Part shown: positions 26,467 to 34,224 of the stretch, piece by piece
Layout of the letters: each line of letters opens with the position of its first letter
How positions within the stretch are numbered: the stretch's first letter is position 1
DNA from: an uncultured Acidobacteriota bacterium
Lineage (GTDB): Bacteria; Acidobacteriota; Terriglobia; Terriglobales; Acidobacteriaceae
NCBI GenBank assembly: GCA_903873705.1
Contig: CAIQPK010000072.1
Location: 1 to 64,000, forward strand
Length of the DNA: 64,000 bases
Direction of reading: 5' to 3'
Notes under the pieces: generated by a model
The model's input: the letters and a program-made list of their open reading frames with translations, nothing else
Database searches by the model: none
What the model was told of the DNA's origin: nothing
Made by a program: the position numbers and the translations under genes

Positions 26467-27909
26467 TTAGAAAGGATAATGCGGTGTCTCCGTCTCGATG
26501 GTCATCCAGCGGGAGTAGGTGAATGACTCTACGCCTCCCCGTCCACCAAAGCGACCGTAGCCACTGGACTTTACGCCGCCGAATGGAACCTGCGCCTCAT
26601 CCTGCACCGTTGGTCCATTGATGTGGCAGATGCCGCTCTGGATTCCTTTGCTCACGGTCAACGCACGTTTGATGTTCTGGCTAAAGACGGAAGCGGAGAG
26701 TCCGTATTCCGTGTCGTTGGCCACGCGAATGGCTTCGCTGTCGTCCTTCACGCGAATAACCGAAGCGATGGGTCCGAACGCCTCGGCAAAGTAAATTTCC
26801 ATATCCGGCGTGACGCCATCCAAGACCGTCGGTTGCATGACGGCACCGTCGCTGACACCATCGGAGTAGCGAGTTGCGCCCTTCGCAACCGCATCCTCGA
26901 TTAGGGTGCCAACCCTGGCCGCAGCGCTTGCGTCAATCATGGCGCCGAGTGCTGTTCCACCCTTTGCGCTCGCGATCAGCGTCTTTGTCTTCGCTGCGAG
27001 CAAGTTGACGAAGGCGTCTGCGACGCTGTTGAGAACGATGATGCGACCGGTTGCCATGCAGATCTGCCCCTGGTGCATGAAGGCTCCAAACGCCGCTGCA
27101 TTAACGGCGTCGGACAAGTCAGCGTCGTCGAGGACAATCATCGGAGACTTGCCGCCGAGTTCAAGCAGGGTCGGCTTCAAGAGCGCACCTGCCTGCTGAG
27201 CGATAATAGCGCCGACTCGGCTGGAACCGGTGAAATTGATGTGTCGCACAGCGGGATGCGCAATGAGCGCGGTGACGATCTCCGGGGCATCCTGCGCCGC
27301 ATGGCTGATGAGGCTAAGGGCGCCGGCAGGAAGGGCTTCAGCCACGGCTTTCGCGATAAGGAAGTGCGTGGCGGGACACAACTCAGACGATTTGAGCACG
27401 ACCGTATTGCCACAAGCCAGGGGCATGGCGAAGGATCGTACAAAAAGAATGATCGGCGCGTTCCATGGTGCCATGCCGAGACAGACGCCCCATGGCTCTC
27501 GCGACGCGTAGGAGAGGGATCCCGGCTTGTCGGTTGGAATGACGTCACCGGTAAGCTGGGTGGTCATGGCGCCTGCTTCCCGCAACAGGTCACAGCCGAG
27601 CTTGAGATTAAATGCGGCCCAGCTTCTGGCCGCGCCAGTTTCCGCTACCATCGCCTGGATGATCTGCTCGCTGGCCTCGAGCAGCCGAGCAGCGGCCTTG
27701 AACATCGCGTCTCTGCGGATACTGGGTGCTGTTGCTGCCCACGCAGGAAACGCATCGGAAGCGGCGGCGCCAGCCAGTTGGACATCCTGCGGCGAGGCGG
27801 CGGGAGCTGTGCTCACTACCTCGCCGGTAACGGGATTGCACCGCCTGAACGTTCTCCCGCTCGCAGCACTTACTTCGCGACCGCTAATCAAAAGGCTGGA
27901 CTGAATCAT
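26467..27909 (-). CDS. NAD-dependent aldehyde dehydrogenase (salicylaldehyde/vanillin type)
   Basis: A 480-residue ALDH-superfamily enzyme. The NAD-binding and catalytic motifs are present: MAPWNAPIILFVRSFAMPLACGNTVVLKSSE, the base-containing LLELGGKSPM (Glu about 253) and the nucleophile GQICMATGRI (Cys about 287). The motif WNAPIIL and the region around it resemble salicylaldehyde and vanillin dehydrogenases, which oxidise aromatic aldehydes to acids. It is the last gene of a minus-strand operon with an intradiol dioxygenase and a SnoaL-like protein, ten bases after the latter, which supports an aromatic substrate. AGGGG precedes ATG 27909. The exact aldehyde is not known. Confidence 0.88.
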   Translation of the reverse strand: MIQSSLLISGREVSAASGRTFRRCNPVTGEVVSTAPAASPQDVQLAGAAASDAFPAWAATAPSIRRDAMFKAAARLLEASEQIIQAMVAETGAARSWAAFNLKLGCDLLREAGAMTTQLTGDVIPTDKPGSLSYASREPWGVCLGMAPWNAPIILFVRSFAMPLACGNTVVLKSSELCPATHFLIAKAVAEALPAGALSLISHAAQDAPEIVTALIAHPAVRHINFTGSSRVGAIIAQQAGALLKPTLLELGGKSPMIVLDDADLSDAVNAAAFGAFMHQGQICMATGRIIVLNSVADAFVNLLAAKTKTLIASAKGGTALGAMIDASAAARVGTLIEDAVAKGATRYSDGVSDGAVMQPTVLDGVTPDMEIYFAEAFGPIASVIRVKDDSEAIRVANDTEYGLSASVFSQNIKRALTVSKGIQSGICHINGPTVQDEAQVPFGGVKSSGYGRFGGRGGVESFTYSRWMTIETETPHYPF

Positions 27910-27919
27910 GACGTAACCC

Positions 27920-28543
27920 CTAAGAATTGAAAATAGCTTTAGAATCTTCTCCCGAAAGATAGCGGCGGCCCATATCGTAGAGCGCTTCCACCTCTGAGCC
28001 TTTGAGACCGGGCATATCTGTTTTCACCGGATAGCCAATTTGCGACTGCAGGTAGGCGAGATGGCGATAGCCAACAGGGAACTTGTTCAGCAATGAGGCA
28101 TCCAGCTTCAGGCTGATGGACGGGTCAAGCGGATCGACACGGTCCTTTTCGTAAATCGGCTGGCGGTAAAGCAGTCCCCATCGGTCGCCCCTCTTTTCGA
28201 AAAAATCGTAGAACCTTCCTGTGCAGACAACATCGCATAGTATGCCTTCCAGAGTTCCCCGTTGCGAGATCGTCATTTTTGTCTGCATGACGGCGCGGTT
28301 TCCGGCGAGGTCGATGGAACTCCCCCCAAGGAAGTGGAGGATGCTGACCCCCTTCTCCCATCCGGCCTTGCTCATCGCGATAAATTCGTCTGCCGTCCCC
28401 TGCGTCCACGTCGCCATCATGCGGCCATCATCATGCCAGACCTGGCGAAACCGAGACCAGTCTCCTGCGTCTCGGTAGACAGCCCAGTTCTCGACCAGGT
28501 CGCGGAGCAGTAGTCGATCAACCATTTCCTCGGTGCCTTGCAT
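27920..28543 (-). CDS. SnoaL-like/NTF2-like fold protein
   Basis: A 207-residue protein whose first 130 residues match the SnoaL-like layout: an opening helix LLLRDLVENWAVYRDAGDWSRFRQVWHDDGRM, a central ILHFLGGSSIDLAGNRAVMQTKM strand pair and FYDFFEKRGDRWGLLYRQPIYEKD. About 60 extra C-terminal residues (NKFPVGYRHLAYLQSQIGYPVK) are typical of members found with aromatic-degradation genes. AGGAG precedes the ATG. Members act as hydratases, cyclases or small-molecule binders; here the role is probably in the ring-cleavage pathway, but no catalytic residues can be named with confidence. Confidence 0.8.
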   Translation of the reverse strand: MQGTEEMVDRLLLRDLVENWAVYRDAGDWSRFRQVWHDDGRMMATWTQGTADEFIAMSKAGWEKGVSILHFLGGSSIDLAGNRAVMQTKMTISQRGTLEGILCDVVCTGRFYDFFEKRGDRWGLLYRQPIYEKDRVDPLDPSISLKLDASLLNKFPVGYRHLAYLQSQIGYPVKTDMPGLKGSEVEALYDMGRRYLSGEDSKAIFNS

Positions 28544-28601
28544 TTCCGTTCTCCTAAAATGTGAAGCGCTGGCAACATGAGTCGCCTATCGACGAGGTGC
28601 G

Positions 28602-29528
28602 CTAGATCACAGCCATCACGAAATCATATTCGACATCCCAGAAGGGCTCGCCAAAGCCCTCGTCTTTGATACGGACGGGGTCTGCTATGCGCTTGAATTC
28701 GGCGAGGAGCGTTTTCTTAACGCCGAAGACCGCGTCGGAGTTGATGTATGGGTCATGCGGATCAAAGATATGTGTCGTTATGGTCGAAAATCCTTCGGCC
28801 TCGATGATGAAGTGGAGGTGCGCGGGACGGTAAGGATGGCGGCCGAGGACGTTCAGCAGCGAGCCGACTGTGCCGTCATCCGGAATGGGGTAGAACTTCG
28901 GCTTGACGCCGCGAAACCAGAAACGGCCATCTGCGGCAGTGTTGAAGTTGCCGCGCAGATTGAACTCGGGCTGGATACCCTTCTGCTGCACGTCGTAAAA
29001 TCCGTCTTCGTTAGCTTGCCAGACGTCGATGCGCGCTCCATGAATGGGCTGTCCGCGGGTGTCGAGAATCCTTCCGTGCACCAGCATGGGCTCGCCCTTG
29101 CCATCCTGGCAAATGTTCGCACCCATTTCCATCGTTGGCGATCCCTTGACGTGAAAGGGGCCCAAAACAGAATTTTCCGATGCGCCCGAGGGCCTCCGGT
29201 GGTTGACGGCATCGACGAGCATGGTCACACCCAATACATCAGAGAGGAGGATAAACTCCTGGCGCCAATCGTCGCAGAGATGTCCGGTCTGAGTAAGAAA
29301 TTGAATGGCGCTGAGCCATTCATCTGGCGTCGGCTCAATCTCGAGAACGGCTTCGTGCAGTTTGCGGGTAATCACATCCATGGCGAACCGAACGCGGTCG
29401 TCCTTAGCATTCTTGTTTCGCTGGGTCACAGCTTCGATCGAGGACTCCTCGGTGAAGTACCCGCTGTCGCGCGCGTCAAGGCTGTCTGTATCTTGCGGCT
29501 TCCGTCCGGTTGAATGCTCGTTCGACAT
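28602..29528 (-). CDS. Intradiol ring-cleavage dioxygenase (hydroxyquinol/catechol type)
   Basis: A 308-residue non-heme Fe(III) dioxygenase that opens catechols between the hydroxyl groups. The dioxygenase N-terminal dimerisation domain covers about residues 45-115. The four iron ligands are in place: Tyr178 (EDGFYDVQ), Tyr213 (KFYPIP), His237 and His239 (YRPAHLHF), with spacing like catechol 1,2-dioxygenase. The extended N-terminus and LGPFHVKGSPTMEMG resemble hydroxyquinol 1,2-dioxygenases, which make maleylacetate. It is first in an operon with the SnoaL-like and aldehyde dehydrogenase genes. ATG 29528 has GGAAGG nine bases ahead; a TTG at 29537 is possible. No maleylacetate reductase is in the window. 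Confidence 0.92.
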   Translation of the reverse strand: MSNEHSTGRKPQDTDSLDARDSGYFTEESSIEAVTQRNKNAKDDRVRFAMDVITRKLHEAVLEIEPTPDEWLSAIQFLTQTGHLCDDWRQEFILLSDVLGVTMLVDAVNHRRPSGASENSVLGPFHVKGSPTMEMGANICQDGKGEPMLVHGRILDTRGQPIHGARIDVWQANEDGFYDVQQKGIQPEFNLRGNFNTAADGRFWFRGVKPKFYPIPDDGTVGSLLNVLGRHPYRPAHLHFIIEAEGFSTITTHIFDPHDPYINSDAVFGVKKTLLAEFKRIADPVRIKDEGFGEPFWDVEYDFVMAVI

Positions 29529-29985
29529 GATTTGCAACCTTCCAAAGTGAAACTACACTCCCCAACGTGCCTGGAGCGCATCGCCAGTCCCGTTCGATCA
29601 CAAAAACTGATCGATGCAACGACCGTCCCCTACGAGCTGGTCTCAACCCGGTTATCCGCGCTCCATTCTATCCGGGCGTGGCTACGTTGGGCAGGGTTGA
29701 AGCCCATGACAATCGCAAGATCCTGCCAGAGGGGCACGAGAGGTCTGCTTTGCGGCTCGTGTCCCACCTTCTCGAAGCTGAGGAACCGGCATGTCAAAAA
29801 GAACGTTCGACAGTCGGTAGGCTTGTGGAGCTTTTATTGGCAGGAGTTCGTATACCGAACGGAAGTCTCCCTATACGGCGGAGCATCACAGGCTTGCGCT
29901 ACACTAACAGTCCGGCGGATGTAACTACATTGGTGTTATCGAGGCATTCGCCAGTGTTACAACATCGAGGGTGAGACCGTACATC
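29529..29985. other. Divergent promoter region
   Basis: These 457 bases separate the dioxygenase operon (minus) and the MFS-SDR pair (plus). Short open frames here overlap one another in several frames and have no ribosome-binding site or recognisable protein; I call none. No clear operator palindrome was seen. Confidence 0.4.
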
Positions 29986-31323
29986 ATGGACAAGATCGAA
30001 GTTGCCGATAAGTTGCCGCCGCTTTCGCGGATGTTCACAGGCACTACCGGCAAAGTTTTCATGCTGCTTAGCCTGATGTATTTCATTTCTTATATCGACC
30101 GCTCAAATCTTGGTATTGCGGTTCCCCTGATCATGACCGAGTTTCATTTGACGAATACGCAGATGGGTTATGCTCTGGCGGCGTTCGGCTGGTGCTATGC
30201 GGCCTTTCAAATCGTCGGTGGACTGGCCGGCGACAAGTTTGGCGGGCGGTATGCTCTGGCTGGGCTCGGGATAATCTGGGCAATCGGAACCCTGATGTGC
30301 GGGTTTGCTGGCGGGCTGGGAACGCTGATTGCGGCGCGAGTGATTGTCGGCCTCGGAGAAGCGGGAACCTTGCCCAATGGAGCGCGCGTGATTTCGGCGT
30401 GGGTACCGTTCAAGCGGCGCGGTTTTGCGCAGGGGTTTACGCACTCGGCTTCGCGGCTGGCTGCGGCGATTACTCCGCTGATCATGGCATGGTTGATTTC
30501 GCTGTATGGGTGGCGCGGCGGTTTCATTGCGCTGGGTGGCGTGAGCCTGCTGTGGACGATCGCATGGTTCGCTTATTTCCGCGATGACCCCAAGGAAAAG
30601 AGCGGCATCACGCAGGAAGAAATTGATGATCTTCCAGCCTATTCACCCTATGGCAAGCAGGTGGGAAAGGTGCCGTGGGGACCGCTGGTGAAGCGCACCA
30701 TGCCGGTGACGCTGGTGTTCTTTTGCCACGCCTATACGTTGTGGCTTTTTCTATCCTGGCTGCCGACGTTCATTGGGAAAACTTACCACCAGGATCTGGC
30801 TCACACGTCGTTTTATACGTTCGCGATATTTGCCGCTGGCGTGGTGGGCAATACTTATGGGGGATTGCTAACCGATCTGATTTACCAGCGGACAGGCAGC
30901 CTTGTAGCGGCCCGGCGCAACGCGGTGGTGATGGGTTTTGGCATCGCGGCGGTATCCATAAGCTTTGTGCTGATCGCGCCGACCGTGATGCTGGCGACGC
31001 TGGCGCTGGCGATAGCTTTCTTCTTTATGGAATCGACTGAAGGCGCGATCTGGTCGGTGCCGATCGATATTGCACCGAAGTATGCGGGATCGGCGGCGGG
31101 TATCATGTGCACGGCTTCGGGTGTGGCGGCGATTATTTCGCCGATCGTCTTTGGAAAAATTGTGGACGTTACGGGCAGCTATCGCATTCCGTTTCGGGGT
31201 TCGATTGGGCTGCTGCTATTTGGTGTGGTGATGGCGTTCTTTATGCGTCCGGATAAGCAGGTAGTGGATGGATACGGTAACGTCGCCGGGTCGGCTGCGA
31301 TGGAAACAGTCGTCTTGGATTAG
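29986..31323 (+). CDS. ACS-family MFS transporter
   Basis: A 445-residue twelve-helix major facilitator of the anion:cation symporter family. The start region LMYFISYIDRSNLGIAVPLIM holds the YIDRSN signature of this family, and GDKFGGRYAL is the loop 2-3 motif. Members import organic anions such as glucarate, phthalate, 4-hydroxybenzoate or tartrate with protons. Genes for aromatic ring cleavage, an SDR, a molybdenum hydroxylase and MmgE/PrpD surround it, so an aromatic or related carboxylate is a plausible substrate. The ATG at 29986 is used; a GTG at 29971 is the alternative. The SDR gene follows after 23 bases. Confidence 0.9.
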   Translation: MDKIEVADKLPPLSRMFTGTTGKVFMLLSLMYFISYIDRSNLGIAVPLIMTEFHLTNTQMGYALAAFGWCYAAFQIVGGLAGDKFGGRYALAGLGIIWAIGTLMCGFAGGLGTLIAARVIVGLGEAGTLPNGARVISAWVPFKRRGFAQGFTHSASRLAAAITPLIMAWLISLYGWRGGFIALGGVSLLWTIAWFAYFRDDPKEKSGITQEEIDDLPAYSPYGKQVGKVPWGPLVKRTMPVTLVFFCHAYTLWLFLSWLPTFIGKTYHQDLAHTSFYTFAIFAAGVVGNTYGGLLTDLIYQRTGSLVAARRNAVVMGFGIAAVSISFVLIAPTVMLATLALAIAFFFMESTEGAIWSVPIDIAPKYAGSAAGIMCTASGVAAIISPIVFGKIVDVTGSYRIPFRGSIGLLLFGVVMAFFMRPDKQVVDGYGNVAGSAAMETVVLD

Positions 31324-31346
31324 GCAATTGGTGGAGAGCATATAGC

Positions 31347-32099
31347 GTGAGCAGAGAACTAGAAGGCAAGGTGGCAGTTGTTACGGGCGCGGCGCGCAAT
31401 ATTGGACGAGCGATCGCGCTGGATCTTTCGCGCGCCGGAGCGAAGATCGTGGTCAACGCGATGACGTCGGCAGAATCGGCGTCGGAGACCGCGAAGCTGA
31501 TTCGAGACGAAGGCGGGGAAGCAATTGTTCATCTCGCCGACGTTACGGACCCGGCTGCTGCCGACGGCTTGGCTGCTACAGCCGTGGAGCATTTCGGACG
31601 GATCGACATCCTCGTGAACAACGCTGCCATTCGCAAGGAGGCGGCGTTCGCCGATGTGGATTATGCAGCGTGGCGGTCGGTGATGTCGGTAATTCTGGAT
31701 GGAGCTTTCCTTTGCGCGCATGCTGTTTACCCGCACATGCAAAAGGCCGGTGGCGGGACGATCATCAATATCGGCGGCATGTCGGCGCATACCGGCGCCG
31801 CTCGCCGGGTGCATGTGATTGCCGCGAAGGCGGGTTTGACGGGACTAACGCGTGGCCTTGCAAATGACCTGGCAGCAGACGGGATTACTGTGAACGCGGT
31901 TGTCCCGGGATTGATCGACACTGTGCGCGGAGTATCGGCTGGCGGCACACCGGCGCACCACTCGAGCGCGCGGACCGCCGTGGGGCGCTTCGGAACGCCG
32001 GAAGAGGTGGCAGCGATGGTGCTGTTTCTGTGTGGACCGAGTGCGCGGTATATCACCGGACAATCGATCCACATTAATGGCGGAGCGTTGATGGCCTAG
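31347..32099 (+). CDS. SDR-family oxidoreductase with altered catalytic tyrosine
   Basis: A 250-residue classical short-chain dehydrogenase/reductase. The NAD(P)-binding motif is VTGAARNIGRAIAL (residues 10-23), with LVNNAAIRKE near 90. In the usual YxxxK catalytic pair the Lys is present (AAKAG), but the Tyr position reads Val (VHVIAAK), and INIGGMSAHTG supplies the serine region. SDRs with this HVxAAK variant exist, so the enzyme may use another proton donor or a different reaction. Start GTG 31347 follows GGAGAG. It is co-directional with the ACS transporter, suggesting that it acts on the imported compound. Confidence 0.88.
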   Translation: MSRELEGKVAVVTGAARNIGRAIALDLSRAGAKIVVNAMTSAESASETAKLIRDEGGEAIVHLADVTDPAAADGLAATAVEHFGRIDILVNNAAIRKEAAFADVDYAAWRSVMSVILDGAFLCAHAVYPHMQKAGGGTIINIGGMSAHTGAARRVHVIAAKAGLTGLTRGLANDLAADGITVNAVVPGLIDTVRGVSAGGTPAHHSSARTAVGRFGTPEEVAAMVLFLCGPSARYITGQSIHINGGALMA

Positions 32100-32106
32100 C
32101 CTCGAC

Positions 32107-33465
32107 TTAGAGGCTGGCCACTGTTGCGATCTGGGAAACAGCTTCCAACGATTCAAGCTTCCAGCAGAGTTCAATGAGTTCGGCTGTCTTTTCAGCGCCG
32201 ACAATGCTGGTGGTGAGACCACGGAACTTGTTCTCAAGCTCGGAGTTGCTCATCGGGCGGGCAACGCTGCCGATTGCATGGGGGACGTGCAATGCGATGA
32301 CGCGTCCGTCGGTGAGCGTTATGCTGATGCGCGCCTCGTCGGAAGCAATGGAGGTGCTCGATACAGCCTTGACGCGTCCGCGCAGCGCGATGATGCCGGC
32401 GTCCTGCACGGCGCGATCGCTAAACTGCTCTTCGCCTCCGTCGCCTTCGATGAGGGCCGCGGCGGCAGCATGGTAGACGCTGAACTTGCCTTCAAGGCCG
32501 GTCTGCGGAGTCAGTTTGCCGGTGAGTTCCAACACTAGCGGGTGGACCAGAACGTCGACCGATTGAATCTGGTCTGCAGCAAGTGTTTCCTGGTTCCGGA
32601 TCTGAATACAGCCGTCAATCGTGGGGTGGATGACGATGCCGCAGGCGAACGGCTTGTAGGAGTTCCTCAAGATTTCAAACGTGCTGCCCAGATTTTCTGT
32701 GATCTCGGCGTAGTCGTGCCTTGTGCTCAGCACATTGGCCCAACCGCGCTTGGCTTCGATTGCCTGGTGCGAGCTGGTGTAGCCCCTGGCGGCAAGCAGG
32801 GCGGACGTGAGACCGTTCTGCGCGGCGCGGCCCGGGTGAAAGCTCTTGGTCATGGTGCCGAACATCTCGCGCAGGCCAACTGGCTGGGTAGCGGCGAGAC
32901 CGAATGCCCAGGCCATACGCTCGGTGTCGAGCGAAAGGAGCTTTCCGATGGCGGCAGCAGCTCCCCATACGCCGGTGGTTCCTGTGATGTGCCAACCGAC
33001 GTCGTAGTGTTCAGGTGTAACCGAGTTTCCGAGGCGGCACTCCACTTCGATACCGAGAATGAGAGCGTGGAGGAAGTCCTTGCCCGTAACGGGAGCATAT
33101 TCGGCGTAAGCGACGAGCGCGCTCACTACCGGCCCGGCTGGGTGAATGACCGTGCGCAGATGCGTGTCATCGAAATCAAATACGTGCGAGCTGATGCCGT
33201 TCAGCAGGGCAGCGTGCAGGATGTCAAATTTCTCGTTGCGCCCGAGGATGCTCGCTTGCGCGGGGCCGGAAAATGGGGCCAACGCCGCAATCGCGATGTC
33301 TAGCGTTTCGTGGTGCGATCCACCTACGGCACATCCCAGCCAATTGAGGAAAGTGCGTATAGCTTCCTCTCGAACGGGTTGTGGGATGTCTTCAAAATTT
33401 GATTCCGCGACATAACGGGCAAGAATCTGCGTGATTTCGGTGGAAGAAGGTTGACTTTGCGGCAT
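32107..33465 (-). CDS. MmgE/PrpD family protein
   Basis: A 452-residue protein of the 2-methylcitrate dehydratase/cis-aconitate decarboxylase superfamily. Family features include LNWLGCAVGGSHHETLDIA near residue 40, FDFDDTHLRTVIHPAGPVVSALVAYAE (about 95-120), GWHITGTTGVWGAAAAIGKLL (about 155-175) and KRGWANVLS. Members dehydrate, decarboxylate or isomerise tricarboxylates and related acids. No prpB or prpC gene is nearby, so methylcitrate metabolism is not supported; a role in the adjacent catabolic genes is inferred. It converges on the SDR gene with seven bases between stop codons, and is divergent from the iron-sulfur subunit gene at 33754. Confidence 0.9.
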   Translation of the reverse strand: MPQSQPSSTEITQILARYVAESNFEDIPQPVREEAIRTFLNWLGCAVGGSHHETLDIAIAALAPFSGPAQASILGRNEKFDILHAALLNGISSHVFDFDDTHLRTVIHPAGPVVSALVAYAEYAPVTGKDFLHALILGIEVECRLGNSVTPEHYDVGWHITGTTGVWGAAAAIGKLLSLDTERMAWAFGLAATQPVGLREMFGTMTKSFHPGRAAQNGLTSALLAARGYTSSHQAIEAKRGWANVLSTRHDYAEITENLGSTFEILRNSYKPFACGIVIHPTIDGCIQIRNQETLAADQIQSVDVLVHPLVLELTGKLTPQTGLEGKFSVYHAAAAALIEGDGGEEQFSDRAVQDAGIIALRGRVKAVSSTSIASDEARISITLTDGRVIALHVPHAIGSVARPMSNSELENKFRGLTTSIVGAEKTAELIELCWKLESLEAVSQIATVASL

Positions 33466-33753
33466 GGGCTTATCCAGTCTGACCCGTTAGGACGGGGATA
33501 TCGCTTAGGAGGCCGCAACAAATGGTCGTCAACGGTTCCATCGAGCTAAGCGCTCTCACGATTCTATTACAGCGCCAGGAAGCCATGGTTGATCGACAAA
33601 GCGACGCGTATTTACCGAGAGCGCGGTGCAACGGGAAAGGTAGCCGAACTAGCTTATGCTGCGATAATCGCGCCGCCATTGGCGTTAGCGATGTCGAAGC
33701 TTCTTTTTGAGTATGATTAACAGCAGTGATTTTGTGACTTGCGCGGGGTAGCA

Positions 33754-34224
33754 ATGGCCAATATTGATCTGAAAGTAAATGGGAAATCTCACACTGTTGA
33801 TGTCGACAGCGATTGCCCGGTCCTGTATGTTCTTCGCGATAACCTGGAGCTTAACAACCCCAGGTTTGGTTGCGGACTGGCGCAGTGCGGCGCGTGTACT
33901 GTGATTCTCGACGGTGACGCTGTGAGGTCATGTGTGCTGCCGGTATCGAGCGTGGCGGGCAAGGAAGTTACCACGCTGGATGGTCTCGGCGGTGGCGAAA
34001 AGCTCCATCCCGTGCAGCAGGCGTTCATCGACGAACAGGTATTTCAATGTGGCTATTGTCTAAATGGCTGGGTGATGTCGGCGAAGGCGTTGCTCGATAA
34101 GAATCCTCATCCAACCGATGTGGATATGGAGAAGGCTTTTCGTGGCCTGATCTGCCGATGCGGCAGTCACGTTGGCATCTACAGAGCGGTGCGGCGCGCG
34201 GCCGGCATGAAGGAGAGTGTCTAA
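33754..34224 (+). CDS. Molybdenum hydroxylase small subunit, [2Fe-2S] (IorA type)
   Basis: A 156-residue iron-sulfur subunit of the xanthine-oxidase family. The plant-type ferredoxin cluster ligands are in FGCGLAQCGACTV with a fourth Cys in VRSC, and the second cluster ligands are in QCGYCLNGWVM and LICRCGSH. It passes electrons from the molybdenum subunit to an acceptor. The gene order small-large with no FAD subunit is that of isoquinoline 1-oxidoreductase and related aldehyde dehydrogenases. ATG 33754 follows a G-rich ribosome-binding site; its stop codon overlaps the next ATG (TAATG). Confidence 0.93.
   Translation: MANIDLKVNGKSHTVDVDSDCPVLYVLRDNLELNNPRFGCGLAQCGACTVILDGDAVRSCVLPVSSVAGKEVTTLDGLGGGEKLHPVQQAFIDEQVFQCGYCLNGWVMSAKALLDKNPHPTDVDMEKAFRGLICRCGSHVGIYRAVRRAAGMKESV

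Noticed and set aside
29514-29974. Two overlapping plus-strand frames of about 135 residues
   Set aside because: They share the same DNA in different frames, have no good ribosome-binding site and lie in the divergent promoter region.
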